Below, in pieces: positions 8,271-16,975 of a DNA stretch of 34,035 nucleotides. The stretch comes from Bradymonadales bacterium (lineage in GTDB: Bacteria > Myxococcota_A > UBA9042 > PWKZ01): the NCBI GenBank assembly GCA_003559575.1, contig PWKZ01000007.1, positions 1 through 34,035 of the forward strand, in the 5' to 3' direction. Position numbers and translations under genes: made by a program. Below the pieces are notes generated by a model, which was not told the origin of the DNA, did not search any database, and worked only from the letters and a program-made list of their open reading frames with translations. Positions within the stretch are counted from its first letter, which is position 1, and the number at the start of each line of letters is the position of its first letter.

Positions 8271-9703
8271 GGGTGTCCCAAATGCCGGTCGAGCCCTGGT
8301 TCGGGACCGATGGGATTCGTGGTCCCGCCAATGTTTTCCCCCTGATCCCCGCTGTCGCCCAGGCGCTCGGGGAGACCTTGGTGGCGATGGCGCGCAGCCG
8401 TGATGGTGTCGCCACGCCGCTCATCGCCATCGGTCGCGACACTCGCTCTTCGGGATCGATGTTGGCCGAGGCGACCGCCGCCGGTGTGGCGGCCGCCGGC
8501 GGCAAGGTGGTGCACTACGGAGTCCTGCCGACTCCGGGGGTGGTCCGGTTGGCGCTCCTCGACCGAGCGCACTTCATGATAGTCGTTTCGGCTTCGCACA
8601 ATCCCCACGATGACAATGGCCTCAAAGTGGTCGGCCCGGACGGCTTCAAGCTTGCCCCCGAGCAGGAGGGCGAGCTTGAGCTTGCTGTGCGTGACGTGTT
8701 GCGGCGGGGTTCGCGCGCGCTCCTCGCGGAGTTGGACCCAAGCCCCGTGGTCTCTCCGGCGACCGAGCGTTTCCCCGGGCCGGCCAGGGCGCCGGGGGAG
8801 ATCGCGACTTCGCCCGTCGCCGCCGAGCGTTTCGTGGCGACGGCCCTCGAGGCGTTGCCCGAGAGGCCGGACCTGAACGGATTGACGGTGGCGCTCGACT
8901 GCGCCAACGGCGCCGCCTTCGAGACCGGCCCGGCGCTGTTGCGGGCGCTCGGCGCCGATGTGCGCCCCACCTGTGTCGCTCCCGACGGCCGCAATATCAA
9001 CCTCGGCTGCGGTGCCACCAAGCCGGGGTGCATTGTGGAGCACACCTTGGCCGAGGGCGCCGCGGTGGGGATCGCGCTCGACGGCGACGCTGATCGGGTC
9101 ATCCTGGTCGACGAGCGGGGGGGTGTGATCGACGGCGATCACCTCATGACTCTGCTGGCGCTCGATCTGGCGGCGCGCGGGAGGTTGTCGAAGCGGGCCG
9201 TGGTGGCGACGGTGATGAGCAACATGGGGATGGAGTTGGCGCTCGCGCAAGCGGGGATCGATCTACTGAGGACTGATGTCGGTGATCGGCATGTGGTGGA
9301 TGTGATGCGTCGTGGAGGGTACTTGCTTGGGGGTGAGCAGTCCGGGCACATCATCTTGCTCGACCGGTCCACCACCGGCGATGGAATATTGGCCGCGCTG
9401 GCCGCGCTGGAGGTGATGGCGCGCACCGGGCGCAAGTTATCCGAACTGGCGGGCGTGATGACCAGGTTGCCTCAGGTTTTGGTCAATGTGGAGGTCGCCC
9501 GGAAGTGTCCGTTCGACGATTTGCCGGAGGTGCGCCGTGCCGCAAGCGCGGTGGAGCGCGAGCTGAGCGGGGAGGGCAGGGTGCTGCTGCGCTACTCGGG
9601 CACGGAGAGTTTGGCGAGGGTGATGCTGGAGGGTCCGAACAAGGATCGCCTCACCGAGATGGCCGCACACATCGCGGACGCCATCAGGGCCGAGCAGGGG
9701 TGA
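8267..9703 (+). CDS. glmM: Phosphoglucosamine mutase GlmM
   Basis: It converts glucosamine-6-phosphate to glucosamine-1-phosphate, the entry to UDP-GlcNAc for peptidoglycan and lipopolysaccharide. The motifs are WFGTDGIRG at the N-terminus, the phosphoserine loop VSASHNPHDDNG (Ser110 counted from the TTG), the metal loop ALDGDADR (about 271) and the phosphate-binding loop LRYSGTES near the end. At 478 residues it is slightly longer than the usual 445-450. The TTG at 8267 has GGAGGG six bases upstream and overlaps the ybbR stop; ATG 8282 is the alternative. In Firmicutes GlmM binds and inhibits CdaA, so its place here fits a cell-wall/c-di-AMP module. Confidence 0.95.
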   Translation: MRVSQMPVEPWFGTDGIRGPANVFPLIPAVAQALGETLVAMARSRDGVATPLIAIGRDTRSSGSMLAEATAAGVAAAGGKVVHYGVLPTPGVVRLALLDRAHFMIVVSASHNPHDDNGLKVVGPDGFKLAPEQEGELELAVRDVLRRGSRALLAELDPSPVVSPATERFPGPARAPGEIATSPVAAERFVATALEALPERPDLNGLTVALDCANGAAFETGPALLRALGADVRPTCVAPDGRNINLGCGATKPGCIVEHTLAEGAAVGIALDGDADRVILVDERGGVIDGDHLMTLLALDLAARGRLSKRAVVATVMSNMGMELALAQAGIDLLRTDVGDRHVVDVMRRGGYLLGGEQSGHIILLDRSTTGDGILAALAALEVMARTGRKLSELAGVMTRLPQVLVNVEVARKCPFDDLPEVRRAASAVERELSGEGRVLLRYSGTESLARVMLEGPNKDRLTEMAAHIADAIRAEQG

Positions 9704-9719
9704 CCATAATCGTCGGCGC

Positions 9720-9749
9720 TTGACATCGGCCCTGGTTGTTTGCTCTATT
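9720..9749 (+). promoter_or_regulatory. Promoter of tRNA-Leu
   Basis: A perfect -35 TTGACA (9720-9725) and a -10 TCTATT (9744-9749) are spaced 18 bp apart. Transcription would begin about 9756, next to the tRNA 5' end at 9758. This is the best sigma70-type match noticed in the window. Confidence 0.6.
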
Positions 9750-9757
9750 CCGGGTGG

Positions 9758-9842
9758 GCCGAAGTGGCGGAATCGGCAGACGCGCGGGACTCAAAATCCC
9801 GTACCCCTTGCGGGTGTGTGGGTTCGACCCCCACCTTCGGCA
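9758..9842 (+). tRNA. tRNA-Leu, anticodon CAA
   Basis: Acceptor arms GCCGAAG and CTTCGGC pair over 7 bp and are followed by discriminator A. The anticodon arm CGGGA-CTCAAAA-TCCCG places CAA at positions 34-36, decoding UUG. A long variable arm (GTACCCCTTGCGGGTGT) marks a class II tRNA, and the T loop contains GGTTCGACCCC. The 3' CCA is not encoded. It stands alone between glmM and the membrane-protein gene at 10064. Confidence 0.96.
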
Positions 9843-9918
9843 CTTGAGATCATTAGGAAAATCCCATCCGACAGGCGCCGCCCGCGCCTTCCTGCTCACC
9901 CGTCAATGAGCCCCATTC

Positions 9919-9942
9919 ATGGCCGTTTTGAAGGGCCATTTG
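9919..9942 (+). terminator. Weak terminator-like hairpin after tRNA-Leu
   Basis: ATGGCC (9919-9924) pairs with GGCCAT (9934-9939) across a nine-base loop, and TTT follows. The T-run is short, so this is at best a weak terminator for the tRNA transcript. Confidence 0.3.
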
Positions 9943-10063
9943 TAGCAAAAAATGTAGCCCCCGTCGGAGCCGTCTGGCTAACAGGCAACCAATGTGTTAT
10001 AGAATCAAGCCACTTGAGACACACATCGGGAGCGCCGGATTCGGTCGCTCATAGGATGTCGGA

Positions 10064-11671
10064 ATGGGCTGCTTGCTAGGTTTTGCCGCTCTTTTATTGG
10101 TCGCCTGGTGTGTCGTGCGCGCGGCGCGGACCATCCGCGACTGTCTCTCCAGTCGGTGGCCCTGGTTCGCTTTCGCGCTCCTCGTCGTAATTCAAATCAT
10201 CCTCCACTGTAACACCACGGCGTTCCTGGCCGACATTGCGCCGAGCACCGCGATGGCGGTCAACCCTCACACGCTCCGCTACTCTTACCTCTGGGGAGCG
10301 GTGCTGTCGGTGATGCCGTTCACTCTCGAAGTCTGGCATGTGGCCGTGTTCAACAACGCACTCGGCGTCTTGATGTTGTTCCCCCTGTTCTCCTTTCTCC
10401 TGGGCTTCTGGCGGCATGAGCGCGTCGCGCTCGTCTCCCTGGCCTTCGCCGTCTTTGCCATCACCCCGCTCAAGTTCATCAGCTCCGAAGGGCAGTTTGC
10501 CCTCCTCTTGTTTTGCGCCACGGCCGGCGCCGACAGGCTGCTCTGCTGGTTGGGCTCGGCGCGACGCTCGGATCTCTTTCTGGCGGCGGCTTGCCTGAGC
10601 TGTGCCGCCAACCTGCGGCCCGAAGGGTTCCTGGTGGTCGCGTCCGTCGCGCTGTTGATTTTGTTGAAGCCCGCCCGCCTGAAGATGATGTTCAGGCCGC
10701 TGAACCTCCTCCTGATCGCGCTGCCGGTGTCGCTCGTGGCGCTCGGCCCGTTTGTCGGACTCTTCAGGGAGGCGCTGGGAGGAACCGGGCTGGACTGGTT
10801 TTCGCCGAACCCTTTGCACTACCTGGCGTTTGCCTTCTACTTTTGGCCCGAAGGATTCTTCGCGAGCTCTGTGTATGCCGCCTTCATGTTCGGGCTGACT
10901 CTGATGGTCGCGCGGCGGATGCCGGCGCTGCGCTTACGCCTCTTGCTGCTGGTCCTGATGATAGGGGTGGTGTCCTTTGGTATGGCGCGGCCGACGACGT
11001 ACTCCAACGAGCGCTATCTCGTGACGGCGGTGTTGCTGCAGTGGGTCTTTGTCGGCGCGGTGGTTTACCACGGAGTGGGCCTCCTGTTGCAGAGTTGGAG
11101 CACAAGACGACGGCAGATTGCGCAACTCGTGGTTTGCGCCGTGGGCTTGAGCGCCGCTTTTCTGGCAGAGGCCCGCCTCCTCGACAAGAAATGGGCCCAC
11201 ACGGCGGAGTACACGTTTCTCATCCAAACGCTCGAGAAGTTGCCGGACGGCTCCACGATCCTCGCCGACCTGTTTTGGGAGCGCGAGGCCGGGCTCGAAA
11301 TACATGGCAACTCGCTCTCAATGTTGGTCGACAGGCGCCACGAGTGGCTGGATTTCAAGGATTTGGACAGCCTGGCGGATCTCGAAGAGGCATACTTCTA
11401 TCTCGGTGGAAGCTGTCGCATCAGACAAAGAGATGGGCAGGGCGGATTGCCCTACGAGACCTTCAGTGAGTTTTTCCCAAAATGTCGCGCGGCGCTCGAA
11501 TCGCTCCAAGAGCGGGGCACGATGGAGCTACTGTACGAGACCCGGGCGCCGGGGAGATCTCTGGTGGGCGGCACCAGCACCAGGAAGTCGATTCCGATAG
11601 AATTGTACCACTTCACAGCTGATCAAGAGGACTCAAAGGCGACCGCAGCGCGCGCAGCCGGGGAGAATTGA
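10064..11671 (+). CDS. Multi-pass membrane protein, GT-C glycosyltransferase-like
   Basis: The 535-residue product has about nine to ten hydrophobic segments in its first 370 residues, then a soluble C-terminal domain. ANLRPEGFLVVASVALLIL (about 184) is a form common in polyprenol-phosphate-sugar-dependent (GT-C/ArnT-like) membrane proteins, but I see no complete catalytic motif and cannot name a substrate. An AGGAT ribosome site precedes ATG 10064. The gene overlaps the 3' end of the minus-strand radical SAM gene by 39 bp tail to tail. Its place beside a sugar-modification operon suggests surface-glycan work; this is inference. Confidence 0.72.
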   Translation: MGCLLGFAALLLVAWCVVRAARTIRDCLSSRWPWFAFALLVVIQIILHCNTTAFLADIAPSTAMAVNPHTLRYSYLWGAVLSVMPFTLEVWHVAVFNNALGVLMLFPLFSFLLGFWRHERVALVSLAFAVFAITPLKFISSEGQFALLLFCATAGADRLLCWLGSARRSDLFLAAACLSCAANLRPEGFLVVASVALLILLKPARLKMMFRPLNLLLIALPVSLVALGPFVGLFREALGGTGLDWFSPNPLHYLAFAFYFWPEGFFASSVYAAFMFGLTLMVARRMPALRLRLLLLVLMIGVVSFGMARPTTYSNERYLVTAVLLQWVFVGAVVYHGVGLLLQSWSTRRRQIAQLVVCAVGLSAAFLAEARLLDKKWAHTAEYTFLIQTLEKLPDGSTILADLFWEREAGLEIHGNSLSMLVDRRHEWLDFKDLDSLADLEEAYFYLGGSCRIRQRDGQGGLPYETFSEFFPKCRAALESLQERGTMELLYETRAPGRSLVGGTSTRKSIPIELYHFTADQEDSKATAARAAGEN

Positions 11672-12748
11672 GCGGCGCACCGCCCGCCGCAGCGCGCGGT
11701 AGGAGCGCCCATTCCAGATCTCCAGCAAGGGCTCTCGCAGGGCGTTGCCGAGCTTGGTGTCCATGTAGTTGAGACATGGAATCACGTTGCCCGCAGGATC
11801 GAGAAACAACGAACGCCAAACGAACAAGCACATCCGGCTCATGGAGTGCCGGGCGGTGTACCAGCTGCGCATCTCATCGTCGCCGAGGCGAGGTTTGAGC
11901 ACTAGAAAGCTCCCGTAGCGGCGGCGTAGCGCGGACAGCACGCGCGCGATCTCGGCGGGCGAGTCGCCGAACCGAGTGTCGCCCCGGATATAGGAGCTGA
12001 GCTTCATTCGCGCGCGGAGATTCTCCGGCAGGTGCACGCGGCAATACTCCTGGTGGCGCTCGATCTCGGGATCGGTAATGAACTCGAGATGCTCGATCCG
12101 CACCTGGTCGACACCGATGCGCGCTCCAATCTCAACTACCTCGGCGATGTGGTCGATGTTGTTGCCCGTGAGCACCACGTTCAGCAGCACCCGCGTCTTG
12201 CCCTTGGAGCGGCAGAACAGCTCAATATTGTCTATTACGCGCTCAAAAGTCCCAGTTGTTCGCGTAATGCGCGCATGGACCGCCTCCGGACCGTGCAGAG
12301 AGAAGATCATCTGCTCCGGACCGAGCGCTTTCAAGTCGCGCCCCACCTCGCCGGTAACCGCCAGACCGTTTGAGATCATGCCGAGCGGCAGACCGTGCTT
12401 CTTGACGGCGACGACCAGATCCAGCACATCGTCTCGCACGAACGGTTCGCCGCCACCGAAAAAGAAGGTCGGCCTGAATGGCAGCGTCTGGCGGACGATA
12501 TGTCCGAGCTCGTCGGCGGACAGCTCCTGATGCGCTTGCCGGCGAAACGCTCCGACCTCGCACATCTCGCAGTTCATGTTGCACCGCGAGGTGACGAGTA
12601 GGTTGAGCACCATCGGCGGCCCGGCCCACCCCCCAGGCGAGACGAGATCGCGCGGCAACGTGAGCATATTGGACGCGAGTAGCCGCGGCGGAAACAAGCA
12701 GGTGAAGGTGCGCAGGCAGTCGAGCTGCGATTGCAATGTCGTCGCCAC
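11633..12748 (-). CDS. Radical SAM protein with SPASM-type C-terminus
   Basis: The 371-residue product carries the radical SAM cluster motif C-N-M-N-C-E-M-C (Cys 56, 60, 63 from the GTG) followed by FFFGGGEPF, the SAM-binding GGE motif. The C-terminal part has DPAGNVIPCLNY, GNALREPLLEIWN and a final GCARCGRL, matching the auxiliary-cluster (SPASM) pattern of peptide and small-molecule maturases. I chose GTG 12748 because AGGAG lies five bases upstream and it sits eight bases past the carbamoyltransferase stop; ATG 12667 is the alternative. The ORF track's longer version runs into the upstream gene. It is the last gene of a four-gene operon. The substrate is unknown: a sugar, lipid-linked intermediate or peptide are all possible. 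Confidence 0.85.
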   Translation of the reverse strand: MATTLQSQLDCLRTFTCLFPPRLLASNMLTLPRDLVSPGGWAGPPMVLNLLVTSRCNMNCEMCEVGAFRRQAHQELSADELGHIVRQTLPFRPTFFFGGGEPFVRDDVLDLVVAVKKHGLPLGMISNGLAVTGEVGRDLKALGPEQMIFSLHGPEAVHARITRTTGTFERVIDNIELFCRSKGKTRVLLNVVLTGNNIDHIAEVVEIGARIGVDQVRIEHLEFITDPEIERHQEYCRVHLPENLRARMKLSSYIRGDTRFGDSPAEIARVLSALRRRYGSFLVLKPRLGDDEMRSWYTARHSMSRMCLFVWRSLFLDPAGNVIPCLNYMDTKLGNALREPLLEIWNGRSYRALRRAVRRSILPGCARCGRL

Positions 12749-12756
12749 CCCCACTC

Positions 12757-14460
12757 CTATCCTTCCGCCGACGTCGAAGGCGGCGCGACAGCCAGATAAG
12801 GGCCTATCGCCAGCGCGTCGAGCCGGGCCTGCCGCCAAGCGCCGATGGCCTCCTCGGGGCGGCAGACGATGGGCTCCTCGTGCATGTTCAAGCTGGTGTT
12901 GATGAGCGCCGGCAGTCCACTCAAGCGGGTGTATTCCTCGAGAATTCGCGCCAACGCCGGGTGCGCCGCGCGGGTCACTCGCTGCGGACGCGCCGTGGCG
13001 TCCACATGCACCGCTCCCGGCGCCAGTTCGCGCATCCTGGGGGTCACATCGAAGCTTATGGTCATGAACTGGGAAGCGTGCCGCGCCTTGCCGCCGCCGA
13101 TGATACAGGAGTCGAACTCGTCTTCGTGAATGACCGGCGCAAACGGCATGATCGGGTTGCGCTTGAGCTTCCGGTTGAGCCAGTTGATCGTGTCGGGATC
13201 GGTGGCCGGCGCGAGGATCGAGCGATTGCCGAGCGCTCGCGGGCCGCACTCCATGCGCCCGTCGAAGCGCGCCACCGTCTTCCCCTGCGCAAGCAACTTG
13301 GCCACCTCGAGTTCGATGTCGAGCCCACCGCGGAAAGTGACCCCGGCCTCCTCTAGCGCGGCGCGGATCTCGTAATTGGTGAACTCCGGGCCCAAAAACA
13401 CGTCCGGCAGGGGCTCCGGCGGCGATCTCAAGAACGCCTCTGCCCCACCGATTGAAAGTCCTCCGTCACCCATGTGCGGCATCACATAAATACGGTGCAC
13501 CTCCGGCATCGCCGCCAGCCGCTGGTTGAGCTTCACGTTGGCAAACGCGCCCCCGGCCAACGCCACATGATCACACCCGGTGCGCCGTAGCCAATGGCGC
13601 AAGTAGTCGGTGAGCACCTCTTCCAGGTTTTTCTGAAAGGACGAGGCGATTTCTTCGCGCGAAAACTTGGCCAGCGCCGAATACGGCCGGCCTCTCGGCG
13701 ATCGCGGCAGCAGGTGGTTTTGAGTGCTCAACCGACCATTCTCGTGCCAGAGAATGCGGCGCGCCTCCTCGAGCGCCGGGTAGGTATCGTCATGCGCCGC
13801 CAGAGCGTTCACCTTGCCCTCATCGCGCACCGCAGTGTAGCCCAGCAGCTCCGTCAACCGTGAGTAGTAGAGAGTCAGCGCCGAGTAACCGGTCTCTTCG
13901 TGCAACAGCGTGAGCCCCTTGCCACGCTCGCCGACACTGACCGTCACCGCGAGCCCATCGCCGAGACCGTCGGCGGTGAGGACCAGCGTGCGGTCGAACC
14001 CCGAGGTGGCAAAAGCCCCGTAGGCATGGGCCACATGATGATCGACGACGTGTAAGTCGGCCTCGATCCCGAGCGCGCGAAGCTCGCGGGCCAGAACCAA
14101 CCGCGCGGCGGCCGCTTCCGCGGCCAGCGGCAGCCGCAATTTACGGGCGACGGTCTGATAGGTGATGAACGCGCTCAACAGGTAGCGGAATTGACCGTTC
14201 CAACGCCGCAGCGGTTGGTGAGCGCCACGGAACAGCCGGGCCAGGATGTTGGGAGTGATAGCGCTCCCGAGCACCACCGCGTCGACGTCTCGCGGCTCCA
14301 GCGCCGCAATTTTGAGCACCGCCGAAATGGACTCGCGCGGCACGCCGCCCCAGAGTTTGATGCGGTTCAAGCGCTCTTCGTTGACGGCGGCCACGAGTCG
14401 GCCGTCGACCAGGAGGGCGGCGCCGGCGTCCTGGCTGTCACAGATGCCCAGTACGATCAT
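12757..14460 (-). CDS. NodU/CmcH-family carbamoyltransferase
   Basis: Members of this family transfer a carbamoyl group from carbamoyl phosphate to hydroxyls of sugars or natural products via carbamoyl-adenylate. The 567-residue product starts LGICDSQDAGAALLVDGR...NEERLNRIK. It has the metal-binding HHVAHAYG (about 141), LTADGLGDG, LAGGAFANVKLN and the YrdC-like C-terminal signature GRMECGPRALGNRSIL. ATG 14460 overlaps the upstream aminotransferase stop (ATGA), so the track ORF extending to 15249 is too long. Together with the amidotransferase and aminotransferase it points to a carbamoylated amino-sugar, probably in a surface glycan or secondary metabolite. The acceptor cannot be read from sequence. 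Confidence 0.92.
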   Translation of the reverse strand: MIVLGICDSQDAGAALLVDGRLVAAVNEERLNRIKLWGGVPRESISAVLKIAALEPRDVDAVVLGSAITPNILARLFRGAHQPLRRWNGQFRYLLSAFITYQTVARKLRLPLAAEAAAARLVLARELRALGIEADLHVVDHHVAHAYGAFATSGFDRTLVLTADGLGDGLAVTVSVGERGKGLTLLHEETGYSALTLYYSRLTELLGYTAVRDEGKVNALAAHDDTYPALEEARRILWHENGRLSTQNHLLPRSPRGRPYSALAKFSREEIASSFQKNLEEVLTDYLRHWLRRTGCDHVALAGGAFANVKLNQRLAAMPEVHRIYVMPHMGDGGLSIGGAEAFLRSPPEPLPDVFLGPEFTNYEIRAALEEAGVTFRGGLDIELEVAKLLAQGKTVARFDGRMECGPRALGNRSILAPATDPDTINWLNRKLKRNPIMPFAPVIHEDEFDSCIIGGGKARHASQFMTISFDVTPRMRELAPGAVHVDATARPQRVTRAAHPALARILEEYTRLSGLPALINTSLNMHEEPIVCRPEEAIGAWRQARLDALAIGPYLAVAPPSTSAEG

Positions 14461-15749
14461 GGTGCTCCCGTGTCCCGTTTGTCCCCGCCGCTCGCCATTG
14501 ACTCCTCGACGGCGGCGGCGATCCGATCCATCTCGGCCGAACCAAGCTCCGGTCCCACCGGCAAATAGAGGTTGGACCGCTCGAGCTCGGCGCTGTGAGG
14601 GTACTCCGGTTGCCCGGGGGAGTTCGGCAGCCGCGAGCAGTCCATGAGGTAGCCCGCCGTCGAGTCGACACCGCGGGCGAGCAACCGGCGGCGAAGCGCC
14701 AGGCGGTCGGCAACGCGCACGACCACGTTGGTCCAGAGCGGCTCCGCGTCCGCCACCGGCTGCTGGAGGCTCACCCCCGGGACGTGGCGCAGGCGATCGC
14801 GCAGGCGCAAAGCGTTGCTCAGCCGGCGCTCGTTGGCTCGCTCGAGATCGGCCAGCACCGCCAGACCGGCGCCGGCCTGAGCCGGCCCCATCGGCGCCAT
14901 CATGGCGTCGATATCCAACACCCCGTGATCGAACGCCGCAGGGCGCATTTTGACCAGTGTGTCGACCATCGCCGGCGACAATCCGTCCAAAGCGCGGATT
15001 GCCGGGAAGACACCGTTCGAGAACACCCACGGTCGTGTCGCCACCCAGATGGCGGCGCAGGAGAGGAGTGTGCGCAACACCGCCACCCTCCCGGCGGCAG
15101 GATTGCGCCCGACGACTGCGCGGGCGCGGCGCGCCACCCCGGAGTCGCCGGTGGTGAGCATCCCACCCTTGAGGGTGTTGAGCGCTTTCATGGGGCCAAA
15201 ACTGAACAGCGCCGGAGAGCCTTGCGCGCCGACCCGCCGCCGGCCGCACCGGGCACCCAGCGCTTGCGCGCAGTCCTCGACCAGGACGAGGCCGTGGCGC
15301 CGGGCCAGGGTCTTGAGCGCCCCGAGCGGTGCGGGGTTGCCGTAGAGATGAGTGGCCAACAGGAAGCCCGTCTCGGGAGTCAGCGCGGCCTCAACCGCCG
15401 CCGGATCCAGGTTGAAGGTTTGAGGATCGATGTCCACGAAGCGAGGGATGAGCCCGAGGCCCCGGATCACCCCAACCACCTCGGGGACGTTGTAGGCCGC
15501 CAACACCACACCCTGCCCGCGCTTGGCGCCACACGCCTCGAGAATCGCCGCCAGGGCGACTTTGCCGGATCCGACCGCGACGGCGTGGCGCACTCCGAGC
15601 CAGGTGGCAAACGCCTCTTCAAACCTCGCCACGGTGCGCTCGGCGCTCGATCTCCAGAGGAGGCCGCCGAGCGCGCCGGTCAGTTGCCGCCCGGAAAACC
15701 GAACCGTCCCGCGCGGAATTCGGCGCCGGCTCGTGTTCAACCTCGCCAC
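14457..15749 (-). CDS. DegT/DnrJ/EryC1/StrS family PLP aminotransferase
   Basis: It is likely to install an amino group on a nucleotide-linked keto-sugar using PLP. Visible signatures are GVRHAVAVGSGKVALAAIL (cofactor phosphate pocket), LVEDCAQALGA (Asp contacting the PLP ring nitrogen) and FSFGPMKALNTLKGGML, where the Lys in PMK is the expected Schiff-base lysine. The 430 residues are slightly longer than the usual 370-400. The N-terminus SRRRIPRGTVRFSGRQL is basic. It overlaps the amidotransferase gene by 13 bp and the carbamoyltransferase by ATGA, so the three are surely co-translated. Confidence 0.9.
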   Translation of the reverse strand: MARLNTSRRRIPRGTVRFSGRQLTGALGGLLWRSSAERTVARFEEAFATWLGVRHAVAVGSGKVALAAILEACGAKRGQGVVLAAYNVPEVVGVIRGLGLIPRFVDIDPQTFNLDPAAVEAALTPETGFLLATHLYGNPAPLGALKTLARRHGLVLVEDCAQALGARCGRRRVGAQGSPALFSFGPMKALNTLKGGMLTTGDSGVARRARAVVGRNPAAGRVAVLRTLLSCAAIWVATRPWVFSNGVFPAIRALDGLSPAMVDTLVKMRPAAFDHGVLDIDAMMAPMGPAQAGAGLAVLADLERANERRLSNALRLRDRLRHVPGVSLQQPVADAEPLWTNVVVRVADRLALRRRLLARGVDSTAGYLMDCSRLPNSPGQPEYPHSAELERSNLYLPVGPELGSAEMDRIAAAVEESMASGGDKRDTGAP

Positions 15750-16975
15750 CGTTTGCGTTCCAGCGCGCCCTGATTTTCAAGCCCGGAACCCAACCCAAAC
15801 CATTTGTCGTAAACGGACAGCGGCAAAAATCCGAGCCGACAAAGCACCCAAATGGGATACTTGACCTTGTTGAGCAGATTGAGGCTGTTGGGATAGTCGG
15901 TGAAGTTGCGGGGCGGGAGCCGCATGTATTCGTCGAACTCGTCGCGCGTGATCCCGAGCCTGTCGATGCACAGACGGATCACGTCCTCGTCTTCGATGAC
16001 GTAGATCTCCTCGAGCGCTTCGAGCGCCGCGCGACGCTCCATCTGGCCGGAGCGCACCAGCGCGGCGTAACTGGTGCGCCGGATGTCAACACCGAACTTG
16101 ATTCGTTGCACATGGGAGATAAGAGCCCAATAGAGATCGTCGAAATAGTGTGCTCCGGGATAGACCCACCCGAAATCGCGCGCCATCATCTCTTCCGCTT
16201 CGCGGCGCACGTAGGGGTAGTTGTACAGTGGCGCCAGCACGCGGATTCCTTTGACGATCAAATAGTAGGCGAGCTCCTTGACTCCGAGGCTGTAACCCGG
16301 CGCCGTAGGCTCCCAGGGGGGGAACTCCACCCGGCCGAAGCGTTTGTGGATCGCCCGCAGATAGTCGCCGTCAAAGTACGCCCAGCACAGCGGCTTCAGC
16401 CCTTCGGTGCGAAACGACTGGCCGAAGAGGATGTGCTTGATCCCTTCCTTGGCGGCGACCCCGTAGAGTGAAGCGCCAATCCCGACGTCGGTCCCCGAGT
16501 TCATCAGAGGAGTTGAGGCCTTGAGTTCCGTGATTTTCAAGTCCTTGGCGAGACGCCAGTCCGAGGTGATTGTCCGTAGCTCGACACCGAGATGTCTGAC
16601 CTGCTTGATCATGTTCTCGCCGCCGACGGGGTTATCAAAGCCGTCGTTGAAGTGCACCGCCAACGGCCTGAGTCCCCACTCCTTCTTGGCCAGATGAAGA
16701 AGAAAAGAGCTGTCCCGTCCCCCGCTCACACCAATCACGCAGTCGTATGGCTTGCCGGCGCCGCCCGTCTTGATCGAGTCGATGAGTTTTGCGAGCGCGC
16801 GGCGGCCTTCGGGGCCTTCATTCGGGTAGGCGCGGCAAAGTTGATCGTGCAGGTGACAATAGAAGCAGACCCCGCTCGAGTCGAAGGTTATCCCAGGGGT
16901 GGAAGTGTCTTGCACACAGCGGACGCAAAGTTGGTAGGTGGGGCTCGTGTGAAACCGCTGACTACTCCTGAACAT
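15737..16975 (-). CDS. N-acetyl sugar amidotransferase (WbpG/PseA-like)
   Basis: This PP-loop ATPase family converts an N-acyl group on a sugar to an amidine, as in O-antigens with acetamidino sugars. The 412-residue product has two N-terminal Cys pairs (CVRCVQDTSTPGITFDSSGVC and CFYC), the ATP-binding VSGGRDSSFLLHLAKK and the family sequence LMNSGTDVGIGASLYGVAAKEGIKHILFGQS. I place the start at ATG 16975, where GGGGAGAG precedes it and the family sequence begins; the track's 17101 start adds 42 unrelated residues. WbpG in Pseudomonas works with HisH/HisF-like partners supplying ammonia; none is in this window. First gene of the minus-strand operon. Confidence 0.92.
   Translation of the reverse strand: MFRSSQRFHTSPTYQLCVRCVQDTSTPGITFDSSGVCFYCHLHDQLCRAYPNEGPEGRRALAKLIDSIKTGGAGKPYDCVIGVSGGRDSSFLLHLAKKEWGLRPLAVHFNDGFDNPVGGENMIKQVRHLGVELRTITSDWRLAKDLKITELKASTPLMNSGTDVGIGASLYGVAAKEGIKHILFGQSFRTEGLKPLCWAYFDGDYLRAIHKRFGRVEFPPWEPTAPGYSLGVKELAYYLIVKGIRVLAPLYNYPYVRREAEEMMARDFGWVYPGAHYFDDLYWALISHVQRIKFGVDIRRTSYAALVRSGQMERRAALEALEEIYVIEDEDVIRLCIDRLGITRDEFDEYMRLPPRNFTDYPNSLNLLNKVKYPIWVLCRLGFLPLSVYDKWFGLGSGLENQGALERKRWRG

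Noticed and set aside
9720-10079. 119-aa ORF running through the tRNA-Leu gene
   Set aside because: It crosses a confident tRNA and its promoter, has no ribosome site and no family resemblance.
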